The notes below the pieces were generated by a model. It had not been told where the DNA came from. It did not search any database and worked only from the letters and a program-made list of their open reading frames with translations. Shown here one piece after another: positions 32,283-40,814 of a DNA stretch of 64,000 bases. This DNA comes from Commensalibacter communis (GTDB taxonomy: Bacteria > Pseudomonadota > Alphaproteobacteria > Acetobacterales > Acetobacteraceae), in NCBI RefSeq assembly GCF_947179015.1, contig NZ_CAMXCM010000001.1, positions 483,387-547,386 on the forward strand. Direction: 5' to 3'. The position numbers and the translations under genes were made by a program. Position 1 is the stretch's first letter, and each line of letters starts with the position of its first letter.

Positions 32283-33233
32283 ATGATTATTCTGTGTGGG
32301 GATGTTTTAATTGATTTTATCCCAGATAAAACGGTGGATGGAAAAGATTGTTACTATCCAGCCCCAGGGGGGTCATGTGCAAATATTGCTGTGGCTATTG
32401 GTCGTTTAGGCGGAAAAGTTGGCTTTATGGGTGGGATTTCTAATGATTTTCTAGGTGAAAAATTGATGGAATTCCTTGAAACCTCTAACGTCGAAACCAG
32501 ATACGTGGCACGAGGACCTCAACAGACAACGCTTGCTTTTGTAGAGTTGGGTGAAGAAGAGCCACAATATGCTTTTTATGATGAAAATACAGTTTCTCGT
32601 CTGTGGGTTCGTTCACAATCTCCTGGATTTACAGATGATGTGAATTTAATTCATATTGGATCGACTTCTTTGATTGAGCCCCCCATTTCTGAAGCATGCG
32701 AACAAATGTTCAGAATTGAAAAAGGTAAACGTATTCTTTCGATTGATCCAAATTGTCGTCCAGGCAATACATTACATCCAGCCGTATATCGTGCGCGGAT
32801 GTCGCGGTTAATCGCGATGGCTGACATTATTAAGCTTTCTAAATCTGATTTAGCATTCTTAATGCCAGATACCTCTTTTGATGAAGCTGCTGAAATGTGG
32901 ATTTCACAAGGGACTTCGATCGTAATCATTACACGAGGCAGCCAAGGTACATTATGCTACCTACCAGGACAAAAGGCAATTACGGTAGAGCCAGACTATA
33001 TTGATGATGTTGTCGATTCTATTGGCGCAGGGGATACGTTTATGGCTGCAACGCTAACGTATTTGCAAAAAGAAGAATTATTGACACTGGATAAGATTAA
33101 ATCAATTACTGCCGATCAAATTACGCAGGCATTAAAATATGGCTCTGTTGCTGCAGCGATGATCTGCCAACGTCGTGGTGCCAATCCGCCTTGGGAACAA
33201 GAAGTTGCGGAACGGATTGCCTCAAAAAAATAA
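32283..33233 (+). CDS. PfkB-family carbohydrate kinase, probable fructokinase
   Basis: A 316-residue ribokinase-fold enzyme that would phosphorylate a sugar with ATP. The first PfkB signature region is GGSCANIAVAIGRLGGKVGFMG near the N-terminus, and the second is DVVDSIGAGDTFMAA near residue 245, with the catalytic aspartate in GAGD. FLGEKLMEFLETSNVETRYV and the position of SIDPNCRPG favour the fructokinase group. Fructose would be the natural substrate for an insect-gut acetic acid bacterium, but this is not proven by the sequence. AGGAG precedes the ATG, and a terminator follows the stop. Confidence 0.85.
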   Translation: MIILCGDVLIDFIPDKTVDGKDCYYPAPGGSCANIAVAIGRLGGKVGFMGGISNDFLGEKLMEFLETSNVETRYVARGPQQTTLAFVELGEEEPQYAFYDENTVSRLWVRSQSPGFTDDVNLIHIGSTSLIEPPISEACEQMFRIEKGKRILSIDPNCRPGNTLHPAVYRARMSRLIAMADIIKLSKSDLAFLMPDTSFDEAAEMWISQGTSIVIITRGSQGTLCYLPGQKAITVEPDYIDDVVDSIGAGDTFMAATLTYLQKEELLTLDKIKSITADQITQALKYGSVAAAMICQRRGANPPWEQEVAERIASKK

Positions 33234-33244
33234 TTGTTCATTAT

Positions 33245-33279
33245 AGGCAGAGAAAATAACTTTATCTTTGCCTTTTTTA
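33245..33279 (+). terminator. Intrinsic terminator of the sugar kinase
   Basis: AGGCAGAGA / TCTTTGCCT forms a 9-bp stem (one G-T pair), followed by TTTTT, starting 12 bases after the stop codon. The remaining 250 bases to the corC stop hold no gene that I can see. Confidence 0.8.
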
Positions 33280-33530
33280 TTTCAGAATGAGCTTTAGGTT
33301 AAATTGATTTTTATATCATTTAGCTGGTGATTTTAAAAATACTGCAATGTAAGATAAGAACGTAAATTTTTATCAGCCCCTTAAGTCTTATTTTAACGAT
33401 GGGTTATAGGGGAGTGGTCATAATATCGGTAATAATCGGATAATACGATTTGAAGGTGAGAAATTAGAGTATAGATTTGGATAGATTTTTAATGATTAGA
33501 GCCATATCAAACATTTATTAAGAAGTATTT

Positions 33531-34520
33531 TTATAAATCTTTTTGGCTATTGTCATTTTCATCTGTCTGACTAGGGACGTTAGAAGCAGGAAAATTCCAA
33601 TCATTAGGAATATGCATTCTTAAACGTCGAATATGTCTTGGATCAGAGTCTAAGACTCTAAATACTAAACCACTTGAATGTGTCAGTACTTCACCTTTTG
33701 TTGGAACATGCTCTGCCAGGCGAAATACGAGACCACCAATCGTATCAATATCAGAATTATTTTCTTCCTCGGTTAAAAAGGCGCCTATGTGTTTTTCAAG
33801 ATCTTCAAGCACCATTCTAGCATCAAGGTCTAGTGTATGGCGGTCGCGCTCAACCATCATTTCCACGTCAGGGTCATCATGTTCGTCGGCAATATCGCCA
33901 ACAATTGTTTCAACAAGATCCTCAATTGTAACCAAGCCATCGATACTGCCATACTCATCAATCACCAATCCTAAGTGGGTACGATGTTGACGCATTTGTA
34001 ACAATAAATCCAAAATAGGAATTTGTGGTGCTATGAAAAGAGGCTGCCTTAAAAGATTCGTAATATTAAATTCTTCGTGGTTTCCCGTATAGGCAATCAG
34101 GTCTTTGACATGTAACATTCCAATAATATTATCGAGTTCCGTATGATATACTGGAACGCGAGAATGATTTTCATGTCGCATAACTTCTAATGCTTTTTCA
34201 AACGTAATTGTGTCTTCGATCGCAAATATATCTGCTCTGGGTATCATCACGTCATCTGCTGTTTTTCCACGCAAACGTAGAATATTAGAGATCAATAATC
34301 GCTCTTGAGTACTAAGCTCTTCAGTACTAACATGTTGCGGGGATTGATCGTTTGCGTTTTCCTCATCAACCAAATTAACAATAGATTGACGCAAACTGGG
34401 ATGTTTGCTCTTATATATCCAGCGCGAAATGACTGATTTGAAACGTCTAGGTTTTTGCTGTGCAGAGTTTTGTCCGTTATCGGATGATGAATTGTTTGAT
34501 GAACCAGAGCCACGATGCAT
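33531..34520 (-). CDS. corC: CBS-domain protein of the CorC/hemolysin C family
   Basis: A 329-residue cytoplasmic protein with two CBS domains (about residues 85-210; MIPRADIFAIEDT and GLVTIEDLVETIVGDI). The C-terminal CorC/HlyC domain (DIDTIGGLVFRLAEHVPTKGE) lies near residue 240. It has no N-terminal membrane domain, so it is the soluble CorC type linked to magnesium/cobalt efflux, not a haemolysin. The first 50 residues are polar and serine/asparagine-rich. An upstream ATG at 34553 is possible, but the one at 34520 has GGAG 8 bases before it and lies 2 bases from the ybeY stop. It is last in the miaB-phoH-ybeY operon. Confidence 0.9.
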   Translation of the reverse strand: MHRGSGSSNNSSSDNGQNSAQQKPRRFKSVISRWIYKSKHPSLRQSIVNLVDEENANDQSPQHVSTEELSTQERLLISNILRLRGKTADDVMIPRADIFAIEDTITFEKALEVMRHENHSRVPVYHTELDNIIGMLHVKDLIAYTGNHEEFNITNLLRQPLFIAPQIPILDLLLQMRQHRTHLGLVIDEYGSIDGLVTIEDLVETIVGDIADEHDDPDVEMMVERDRHTLDLDARMVLEDLEKHIGAFLTEEENNSDIDTIGGLVFRLAEHVPTKGEVLTHSSGLVFRVLDSDPRHIRRLRMHIPNDWNFPASNVPSQTDENDNSQKDL

Positions 34521-34522
34521 TA

Positions 34523-35008
34523 TTATATACTCCGTGATGGGTAAAGTTTCCAAGGATTAGGAATGTTCAGTTTTTGTAATAAAAGAGCCTCTCGCATTTC
34601 CATTTCTTTGGCTTCGTTGACATAAATATGATCATAACCTTGTAAATGTAATAGACCATGAATTATTAAATGTGCCAAATGATGCATAAAAGGTCTTTTA
34701 TTTTGCTGTGCTTCTTTTTGAATTGTTTGCAGCGCAAAAATAATGTCACCGCCTATCATACCCCCACCAGGTAACTCAAAGGTTAATACATTGGTTGGTT
34801 TATTTTTTCCCCTAAATTGATCGTTTAATTTTTTAATAGAAAGATCATTAGAAAAACACAAATTGGTTTCTTCGGTAATCGGAAGAATTTGATGGATACG
34901 ATACAGTAGTGGTAGTAATTTAGGCATAAATCTACGCCATTGTAACTCTTGTATAATCAGTTTTTCGTTTAGCTGTTGTCGAGTTTGATAGGTGAGTTGC
35001 ATGGGCAT
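34523..35008 (-). CDS. ybeY: Endoribonuclease YbeY
   Basis: A single-strand RNase needed for 16S rRNA 3'-end maturation and ribosome quality control. The 161-residue protein carries the zinc-binding signature HLIIHGLLHLQGYDH near residues 118-132, with the three histidines in HGLLHLQGYDH. Upstream are NQFRGKNKPTNVLTFELP and GGDIIFAL, the substrate-side conserved parts. Its ATG overlaps the phoH stop (TAATG), and corC follows within 2 bases. Confidence 0.95.
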   Translation of the reverse strand: MPMQLTYQTRQQLNEKLIIQELQWRRFMPKLLPLLYRIHQILPITEETNLCFSNDLSIKKLNDQFRGKNKPTNVLTFELPGGGMIGGDIIFALQTIQKEAQQNKRPFMHHLAHLIIHGLLHLQGYDHIYVNEAKEMEMREALLLQKLNIPNPWKLYPSRSI

Positions 35009-36078
35009 TATGTTTTATGAGTATCAGGACGGTGTTGAGCATCACGTTTATCATATGCCTTCACAATTCGACCGACCAACGGATGCCTGACCACATCTTG
35101 TGCTTGAAAACGCATAATTTCAATCCCTTGAATACCTTCAAGTGTTTCAACGGCGTCTTTTAATCCAGATTTGATATTAGAGGGTAGATCTATTTGACTG
35201 ATATCCCCAGTAATAACCATTCTGGATCCTGGGCCTAGACGTGTTAAAAACATCTTCATTTGAGCGGTGGTCGTATTTTGAGCCTCATCTAAGATAACAT
35301 AAGCATGTTCAAGTGTGCGCCCTCTCATAAATGCAAGAGGGGCGACTTCGATTTCACCATTGGTTAACCGTTTAATGACTTGATCGCCTGGCATCATTGC
35401 ATGTAACGCATCATATAAAGGGCGTAGATAAGGGTCAATTTTATCCTTCATATCCCCAGGTAAAAAGCCCAATCGTTCGCCAGCTTCCACAGCAGGGCGA
35501 GATAAAATAATACGATCAACTTGACCGGACAGCAACATTGAAACAGCCTGTGCAACAGCAAGGAAAGTTTTCCCTGTGCCAGCAGGACCTATTCCAAAAA
35601 CCATTTCATGTTTTAATAACAGCTTTAAATATTCAGCTTGCCCCGCCGTTCGTGCAGAAATAGTTCCTCGGCGTGTCGTAATTGTGGGTGCATTGCTGGG
35701 AATTGCTTCATTTTGCTCATTAGGATTTTTTTGAGCATAAGCATTTGTTTCTAACAGCCCGTCTTGCGTCATACGAATAATGGTATTCACGACGGTCGAA
35801 TTGATATCTTTTTGATGGTAAATATGGTTATAAAGATTGCTCAAAACAGCTTTGGCAAGCTCGGCACTCTGTATGTTGCCTTCTATAACAATATGATTTC
35901 CTCTGCAGCCAAGCTTGATCTGCAGCTCTTTTTCAATTTGTACTAGGTAACGATCATGCTCACCAATCAAATGAGCTAGAACCAAGTTATCACTAAACTG
36001 CAATGTTGTTTTTAGCGTGGATGCGTCTAATAATTCTTCTGAAACGATAAGGGGGCGATTATCAGTTTGTTTACTCAA
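35008..36078 (-). CDS. phoH: PhoH-family ATPase/RNA-binding protein
   Basis: A 356-residue cytoplasmic P-loop ATPase. An N-terminal KH-like part (residues 30-110) precedes the ATPase core: Walker A GIGPAGTGKTFLAVA near residue 158, RPAVEAGERLGFLPGD near 195, Walker B VILDEAQNTTTAQMKMFLTR near 255, and GSRMVITGDISQIDLP near 285. Despite the name, its link to phosphate starvation is not supported here. Its pairing with ybeY indicates a role in RNA metabolism. The gene overlaps the miaB end by 4 bases and the ybeY start by 1 base. Confidence 0.93.
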   Translation of the reverse strand: MSKQTDNRPLIVSEELLDASTLKTTLQFSDNLVLAHLIGEHDRYLVQIEKELQIKLGCRGNHIVIEGNIQSAELAKAVLSNLYNHIYHQKDINSTVVNTIIRMTQDGLLETNAYAQKNPNEQNEAIPSNAPTITTRRGTISARTAGQAEYLKLLLKHEMVFGIGPAGTGKTFLAVAQAVSMLLSGQVDRIILSRPAVEAGERLGFLPGDMKDKIDPYLRPLYDALHAMMPGDQVIKRLTNGEIEVAPLAFMRGRTLEHAYVILDEAQNTTTAQMKMFLTRLGPGSRMVITGDISQIDLPSNIKSGLKDAVETLEGIQGIEIMRFQAQDVVRHPLVGRIVKAYDKRDAQHRPDTHKT

Positions 36079-37472
36079 TGGGATGTGCTTTCTTTAACAA
36101 GAGAACCTGATAGAGAGAAAGTAAGGCATTCATCTATTTCTACCATACATTCTTGACCAATCAAACTATCATTTCCTTGGGCATGAACGGCTTGTAAATA
36201 AGGAGACTTACCAGCTATTTGCCCTTCCTTACGGCCTTTATGAGTAAAGAGAATGGGAATCTTGCGTCCAACTGTGTCTTTGTTGAACTGAGTTTGTTGA
36301 TCTTTTAATACGGCTTGTAACTCTTGCAAACGTGCATCTTTTTCGGGTTCTGCGATTTGATTCATTGAAACCGCAGCTGAAGTACCTGGGCGAGGAGAAT
36401 ATTTAAAAGAGAAAGCCTGTGCAAACGTAATGTCCTGAACCAGTTTCATGGTTGCTTTGAAATCTTCGTTCGTTTCACCTGGATGGCCTATGATAAAATC
36501 AGAGGATAAAGCAATATCTGGTCTGGCTTTTTTGAGTTTCTCAATAATAGCATAATATTCACTAACCGTATGACCACGATTCATTGACTTTAAAATACGA
36601 TCTGATCCTGATTGAACGGGCAGGTGTAAAAACGGCATTAAAGTAGGCAAGTCACGATGGGCTGCAATTAAAGAATCACTCATATCGTTTGGATGTGACG
36701 TTGTGTAACGAATACGCAGTAATCCAGGAATGGTTGATAATTTTTCAGCAAGTTTAACCAAATCCCAAATATTCCCATCGGGACCTTGACCATGATAAGC
36801 ATTTACATTTTGACCAAGTAGTGAAATCTCTTTGACGCCAAGGCTGCATAAATGGGTTGCTTCATCAACAATTGCTTGTACTGGGCGGCTTTCTTCTGCA
36901 CCTCTTGTGTAAGGAACAACGCAGAAAGAGCAAAATTTATCACACCCTTCTTGGATGGTTAAAAATGCTGTATATCCTTGTGATTCATCAGGTGCAGGCA
37001 AGAAATCAAATTTGCTTTCTGTTGGGAAATCGGTCTCAATTACATTACCTGATTTGCGAGCGACGTCTAATATCATCTTAGGAAGACGGTGATAGGTTTG
37101 TGGACCAAAGACAATATCAACATAAGGCGCACGCTTTAAAATAATTTCACCTTCTGCTTGTGCAACACAACCTGCCACCGCAATTAATGTTGGGTTACCT
37201 TGGTCTTCACGATATTCTTTGATCTGTCTTAATCTTCCCAATTCAGAGAAAACTTTTTCGGTTGCTTTGTCACGGATATGGCACGTGTTTAAGATCAAAA
37301 CATCGGCTTTTTCAGCTTCATCAGTAACTTTATAGCCCAAAGGGCGAAGAAGATCGACCATACGGTTACTATCATACACATTCATTTGGCATCCCCATGT
37401 AATGACATGTAGATAACGTTGTTGTATTGTCTGTGTAGAGTGAGCAATATGAGTAAAACTGGTATCAACCAT
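36075..37472 (-). CDS. miaB: tRNA-2-methylthio-N6-dimethylallyladenosine synthase
   Basis: A radical-SAM enzyme that adds a methylthio group to i6A37 of tRNAs reading UNN codons. The 465-residue protein has an N-terminal MTTase domain whose three cluster cysteines lie in TWGCQMN, LNTCHIRD and AGCVAQAEG. The radical-SAM domain has CDKFCSFCVVPYTRG near residue 170, and a C-terminal TRAM domain begins near residue 395. It heads the miaB-phoH-ybeY-corC operon, a standard alphaproteobacterial arrangement. The gene overlaps phoH by 4 bases. Confidence 0.96.
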   Translation of the reverse strand: MVDTSFTHIAHSTQTIQQRYLHVITWGCQMNVYDSNRMVDLLRPLGYKVTDEAEKADVLILNTCHIRDKATEKVFSELGRLRQIKEYREDQGNPTLIAVAGCVAQAEGEIILKRAPYVDIVFGPQTYHRLPKMILDVARKSGNVIETDFPTESKFDFLPAPDESQGYTAFLTIQEGCDKFCSFCVVPYTRGAEESRPVQAIVDEATHLCSLGVKEISLLGQNVNAYHGQGPDGNIWDLVKLAEKLSTIPGLLRIRYTTSHPNDMSDSLIAAHRDLPTLMPFLHLPVQSGSDRILKSMNRGHTVSEYYAIIEKLKKARPDIALSSDFIIGHPGETNEDFKATMKLVQDITFAQAFSFKYSPRPGTSAAVSMNQIAEPEKDARLQELQAVLKDQQTQFNKDTVGRKIPILFTHKGRKEGQIAGKSPYLQAVHAQGNDSLIGQECMVEIDECLTFSLSGSLVKESTSH

Positions 37473-37497
37473 TCGGTAAGCAACCTATTATAAATAA

Positions 37498-37552
37498 AAA
37501 AGACAGCAAGGTTCTTTTTTAACAAGAAAAAATAAACCAAGCTATCTTTTTA
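37498..37552 (-). terminator. Probable terminator of pckA
   Basis: On the minus strand an interrupted stem (AGATAGC-TTGGTT against AACC-TTGCTGTCT) with a T-rich loop is followed by TTTTTTATTTATA, starting about 28 bases after the pckA stop codon. The long AT-rich loop lowers confidence. Confidence 0.55.
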
Positions 37553-37580
37553 TAAAAATAAAGGCGTCGAGACAAGTATT

Positions 37581-39317
37581 TTATAAACGTTTAACCGTTA
37601 GGTTGGAGGAGAAAATATCTCCATCAAAACGAATAGCACCCTGTAAACTCTGAGAAAGTGTTTCAAAGTGTTTTTTGAACATTGTCGCTAGTTCTTCCGC
37701 TTGTTTGTGGTAGGCTTGCGGATCAGCCCAACAAAGTGCTGGATTTAAAAGTTCACTTGGGATTCCATCAACTTTTGTCGGGATTTGTAATCCGAAATGC
37801 TTCTCTGTTTCAAAAGGCACATCTTTTAACGAGTGATTCAATGCCATATGTAATAATTGGCGGGTATGGGGCAAAGAAAAACGCTTTCCGATACCATAGG
37901 GACCACCACTCCAACCTGTATTAATTAACCAGCATTGAATATTAGGATTTTCTTCCAAACGTTTCATCAAAAGAGCACCATAAATATCCGCAGGTCTGGG
38001 CAGGAACGGTGCGCCAAAACAGGTACTAAAGGTTGCCTTTGGTTCTTTCCCCAATCCGCTTTCTGTGCCAGCAATACGTGCTGTATATCCCATTAAGAAA
38101 TGAAAGATTGCTTGTGCATTGGTCAGTTTTGAAATCGGAGGTAACACACCAAACGCGTCTGCAGTTAACATTACGATATTTAGAGGCAGACCACCTTTAC
38201 CAGATGTTGAAGCATTGGGGATAAAATCAACTGGATAGCAAGAACGTGTATTCTCTGTAAGAGAATTATTATCAAAATCAGGTGAAGCATCAGGGTTTAA
38301 AATAACATTTTCTAAAACTGATCCAAACCGTAATGACGCATTCCAGATTTCAGGTTCTGTTTTTTTATTCAAATTGATGACTTTGGCATAACATCCGCCT
38401 TCAATATTAAAGACACCAGTTTTTGACCAACCATGTTCGTCATCACCAATTAAAACACGTTCTGGATCAGAGGAAAGAGTGGTTTTTCCAGTACCAGAAA
38501 GACCAAAGAAAATAGCGACATCCCCATCTTTACCAATATTGGCAGAGCAATGCATAGGCAGGATATTTTCAGCAGGAAGTTGCCAATTCATCGCAGAAAA
38601 AATAGATTTTTTAATTTCCCCAGCATATTGGGTTCCGCAAATAACGATTAACTTCTCTTTGAAAGATGTTGTAACAGCGGTCGGTCCATGGGTGCCACAT
38701 CGACCAGCGTTTAAAAAGAGATGAGGGGCATGTAAAATTGTATAAGGTTTTTTACTGTTTTGTTTGATGGTTTCTTTTTCATCTTCACTTAAATCTTCAG
38801 GTCTGACAAACATATTTCTAGCAAAAAGCGCGTGCCAAGCACTGGTTGTAATTAATCGAATTGGAGTACAACAATCAAAATCACGTCCAGCATAAAGGTC
38901 TTGAATATATAAAGTTTGCCCTTGAAGATATCCACCAACTTCTGACAAAAGCTGTGCAAAGTGAGCAGTGGAGAGTTTGTGATTAATATCACCCCATTGG
39001 ATTTGATCAGAAATATTAGCTTCATCGACAACGAATTTATCGCCTGCTGCACGCCCTGTGAAATGTCCTGTGTTTACAACAAAGGCACCTTCTTTGGATA
39101 AAGCCCCCTCTTTGTTGCGAATAGCATGCTCGACTAATGCTGCACGAGAAAGATTAATATATAAATTTGGTGCTTTTATTATTCCTGTGCCCTGTAGAAA
39201 ACTTGCAATAGCATTATCTACTTGTTCATGGTCACCATGTGTATAGGAAAGGCTAAGCGTTGCTCCTGTAACATAAGGTTTTACAACATTATGAGGTAAG
39301 GAAGATGAGTGTGTCAT
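37581..39317 (-). CDS. pckA: Phosphoenolpyruvate carboxykinase (ATP)
   Basis: Converts oxaloacetate and ATP to phosphoenolpyruvate, CO2 and ADP, the entry step of gluconeogenesis. The family's key segments are all present: TGRAAGDKFVVDE near residue 69, the kinase-1a P-loop GLSGTGKTTLSSDP near residue 273, and the metal/ATP site IGDDEHGW near 293. ENTRSCYPVDFIPNA is near 352, and NTGWSGGPYG near 468. At 578 residues it is somewhat longer than the usual 530-540; the extra length is at the N-terminus and in a lysine-rich middle section. It is a single-gene unit with 160 bases upstream for its promoter. Confidence 0.96.
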   Translation of the reverse strand: MTHSSSLPHNVVKPYVTGATLSLSYTHGDHEQVDNAIASFLQGTGIIKAPNLYINLSRAALVEHAIRNKEGALSKEGAFVVNTGHFTGRAAGDKFVVDEANISDQIQWGDINHKLSTAHFAQLLSEVGGYLQGQTLYIQDLYAGRDFDCCTPIRLITTSAWHALFARNMFVRPEDLSEDEKETIKQNSKKPYTILHAPHLFLNAGRCGTHGPTAVTTSFKEKLIVICGTQYAGEIKKSIFSAMNWQLPAENILPMHCSANIGKDGDVAIFFGLSGTGKTTLSSDPERVLIGDDEHGWSKTGVFNIEGGCYAKVINLNKKTEPEIWNASLRFGSVLENVILNPDASPDFDNNSLTENTRSCYPVDFIPNASTSGKGGLPLNIVMLTADAFGVLPPISKLTNAQAIFHFLMGYTARIAGTESGLGKEPKATFSTCFGAPFLPRPADIYGALLMKRLEENPNIQCWLINTGWSGGPYGIGKRFSLPHTRQLLHMALNHSLKDVPFETEKHFGLQIPTKVDGIPSELLNPALCWADPQAYHKQAEELATMFKKHFETLSQSLQGAIRFDGDIFSSNLTVKRL

Positions 39318-39477
39318 AATTTTCAGAACCCTGAATTATTAAAGTATAGGTTCATCTTATTTAATAGAGTAAAATATCCAAAAGGCTATTCACAAAACCG
39401 CTAGTTCTTATCAACAGTCATTGAAATATTTTGCAATATTATGAAAGTTAAAAAAAATTAATAATTATTCAAATAAG

Positions 39478-40557
39478 TTATATTATTTTTTTTATATCTT
39501 CGTCAGATTTCCCTTGCCTTAAATAAGCAGTACCTGTCGCGATAATATCCCATGTTTTTTTGGATAACTGTTTTCTGTTTTTAAAATCTTCGGGATAAAG
39601 GGGCTGATGATAGATAATAGATGCCCTCATCTCAGACCATTTACAAAAATCCCATAAGTGGGGAGTAAGTTCCATATCTCCGTACCAAGAATATATTGGA
39701 CGACGAAAGCGATTGACTGGTAACATCCCCAAACGATCATAAACCACCGAAATAGGTTGGATAATTGGAATAGGATAGGCAACATTTTTGGCAATTGGCT
39801 TTGCCAGTACAAAGAAGGATGACAAAAAAGGCGCAAGATGAGATCCCTCGGTTGAGGTGCCTTCTGGAAATAAAATTAAATTTCCACCTTCTTCTAATCT
39901 TTTTTCCATCGTTTGTTGTTCTTTGATTGTCGATTGACGTTGCCTACTGACGAATAAAACCCGTCCCAGTCGACATAATGTGCTAATGACTGGCCAAGAG
40001 CCAATTTCTTCTTTGGCGACAAAAGCTCCTGGTACTAGTCCTCCAATGGATGCAATATCCAGCCAAGAAGTATGATTGACGATATAAATAATAGGTCGTT
40101 TTTGTGAACTGGATTGATGTTTTTGTTCCGCAAGCTTTCCAAATATACGCAGATCGAGCCCTAATATTCTGGAAACGTTACGCCAGTAAAAGCGTGCAAA
40201 GTTAATTTTTGCAGAGCCAGGTAATTTGATAAATAAACTTTGAAAAGGCATACAAAGAATAGTCCATATTAAGACAATGCCAATCTTTTTTGCTGCTCTA
40301 ATTCTTTGATAAATACTAGAAAATTTAGACAGAAAATGAGGGTATGTAATAGGTAGTTGATGAATATCGTGTTGTATAAAATGTTTTTTTTGGTTAGAAG
40401 AACGCAAAGGAGAGTTATTCACTTGTGATGAGATTGGTTTGCAAGATATTTTTTGTAAATTTTGTTTGAAAAAGGATAAGTATTTCAAGGTATGACAGCT
40501 GCTTATTACAAAGGTTTTGAAAATTGGGTAAAATGTTCTACTAACAATTGTCGGCAT
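39478..40557 (-). CDS. plsC: 1-acyl-sn-glycerol-3-phosphate acyltransferase (PlsC-like)
   Basis: Transfers a fatty acyl chain to lysophosphatidic acid (or a related lysolipid) at the inner membrane. The catalytic NHTSWLD (H-x4-D) is near residue 163. GRVLFVSRQ is near 208, and the glycerol-phosphate-binding FPEGTSTEGSHL is near 232, all in family order. One membrane segment precedes the domain (IGIVLIWTILCMPF, about residue 91). The first 80 residues are an unusual polar, low-complexity extension not normally found in PlsC. No good ribosome binding site precedes the ATG at 40557, so the real start may lie inside, at a GTG or TTG. Confidence 0.85.
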   Translation of the reverse strand: MPTIVSRTFYPIFKTFVISSCHTLKYLSFFKQNLQKISCKPISSQVNNSPLRSSNQKKHFIQHDIHQLPITYPHFLSKFSSIYQRIRAAKKIGIVLIWTILCMPFQSLFIKLPGSAKINFARFYWRNVSRILGLDLRIFGKLAEQKHQSSSQKRPIIYIVNHTSWLDIASIGGLVPGAFVAKEEIGSWPVISTLCRLGRVLFVSRQRQSTIKEQQTMEKRLEEGGNLILFPEGTSTEGSHLAPFLSSFFVLAKPIAKNVAYPIPIIQPISVVYDRLGMLPVNRFRRPIYSWYGDMELTPHLWDFCKWSEMRASIIYHQPLYPEDFKNRKQLSKKTWDIIATGTAYLRQGKSDEDIKKII

Positions 40558-40814
40558 TCTATAAGAAGTTAAAAAGAACTACAAGGATATGTCTTATAAT
40601 ACGTTTTAAAAATGTTGTATATATATCACGACATCTTTATAGTGCAAATATTTTAAAAATTGTACATGTTTTTCATAATGTTGTACGGTGAAATGTTTTA
40701 TATAAAAGATAGGGTAGTTTTTCATAACATATCATTAGATTAATTTTTATCTTTTGTTATCAATATTAAATTTAAAATGCTGTGATTGTATCAATAAGAT
40801 AGAGGAAATAAAGT

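Noticed and set aside
35008-36078. PhoH taken as evidence for phosphate regulation in this window
   Set aside because: Its operon with miaB and ybeY points to RNA metabolism; the name alone is misleading.
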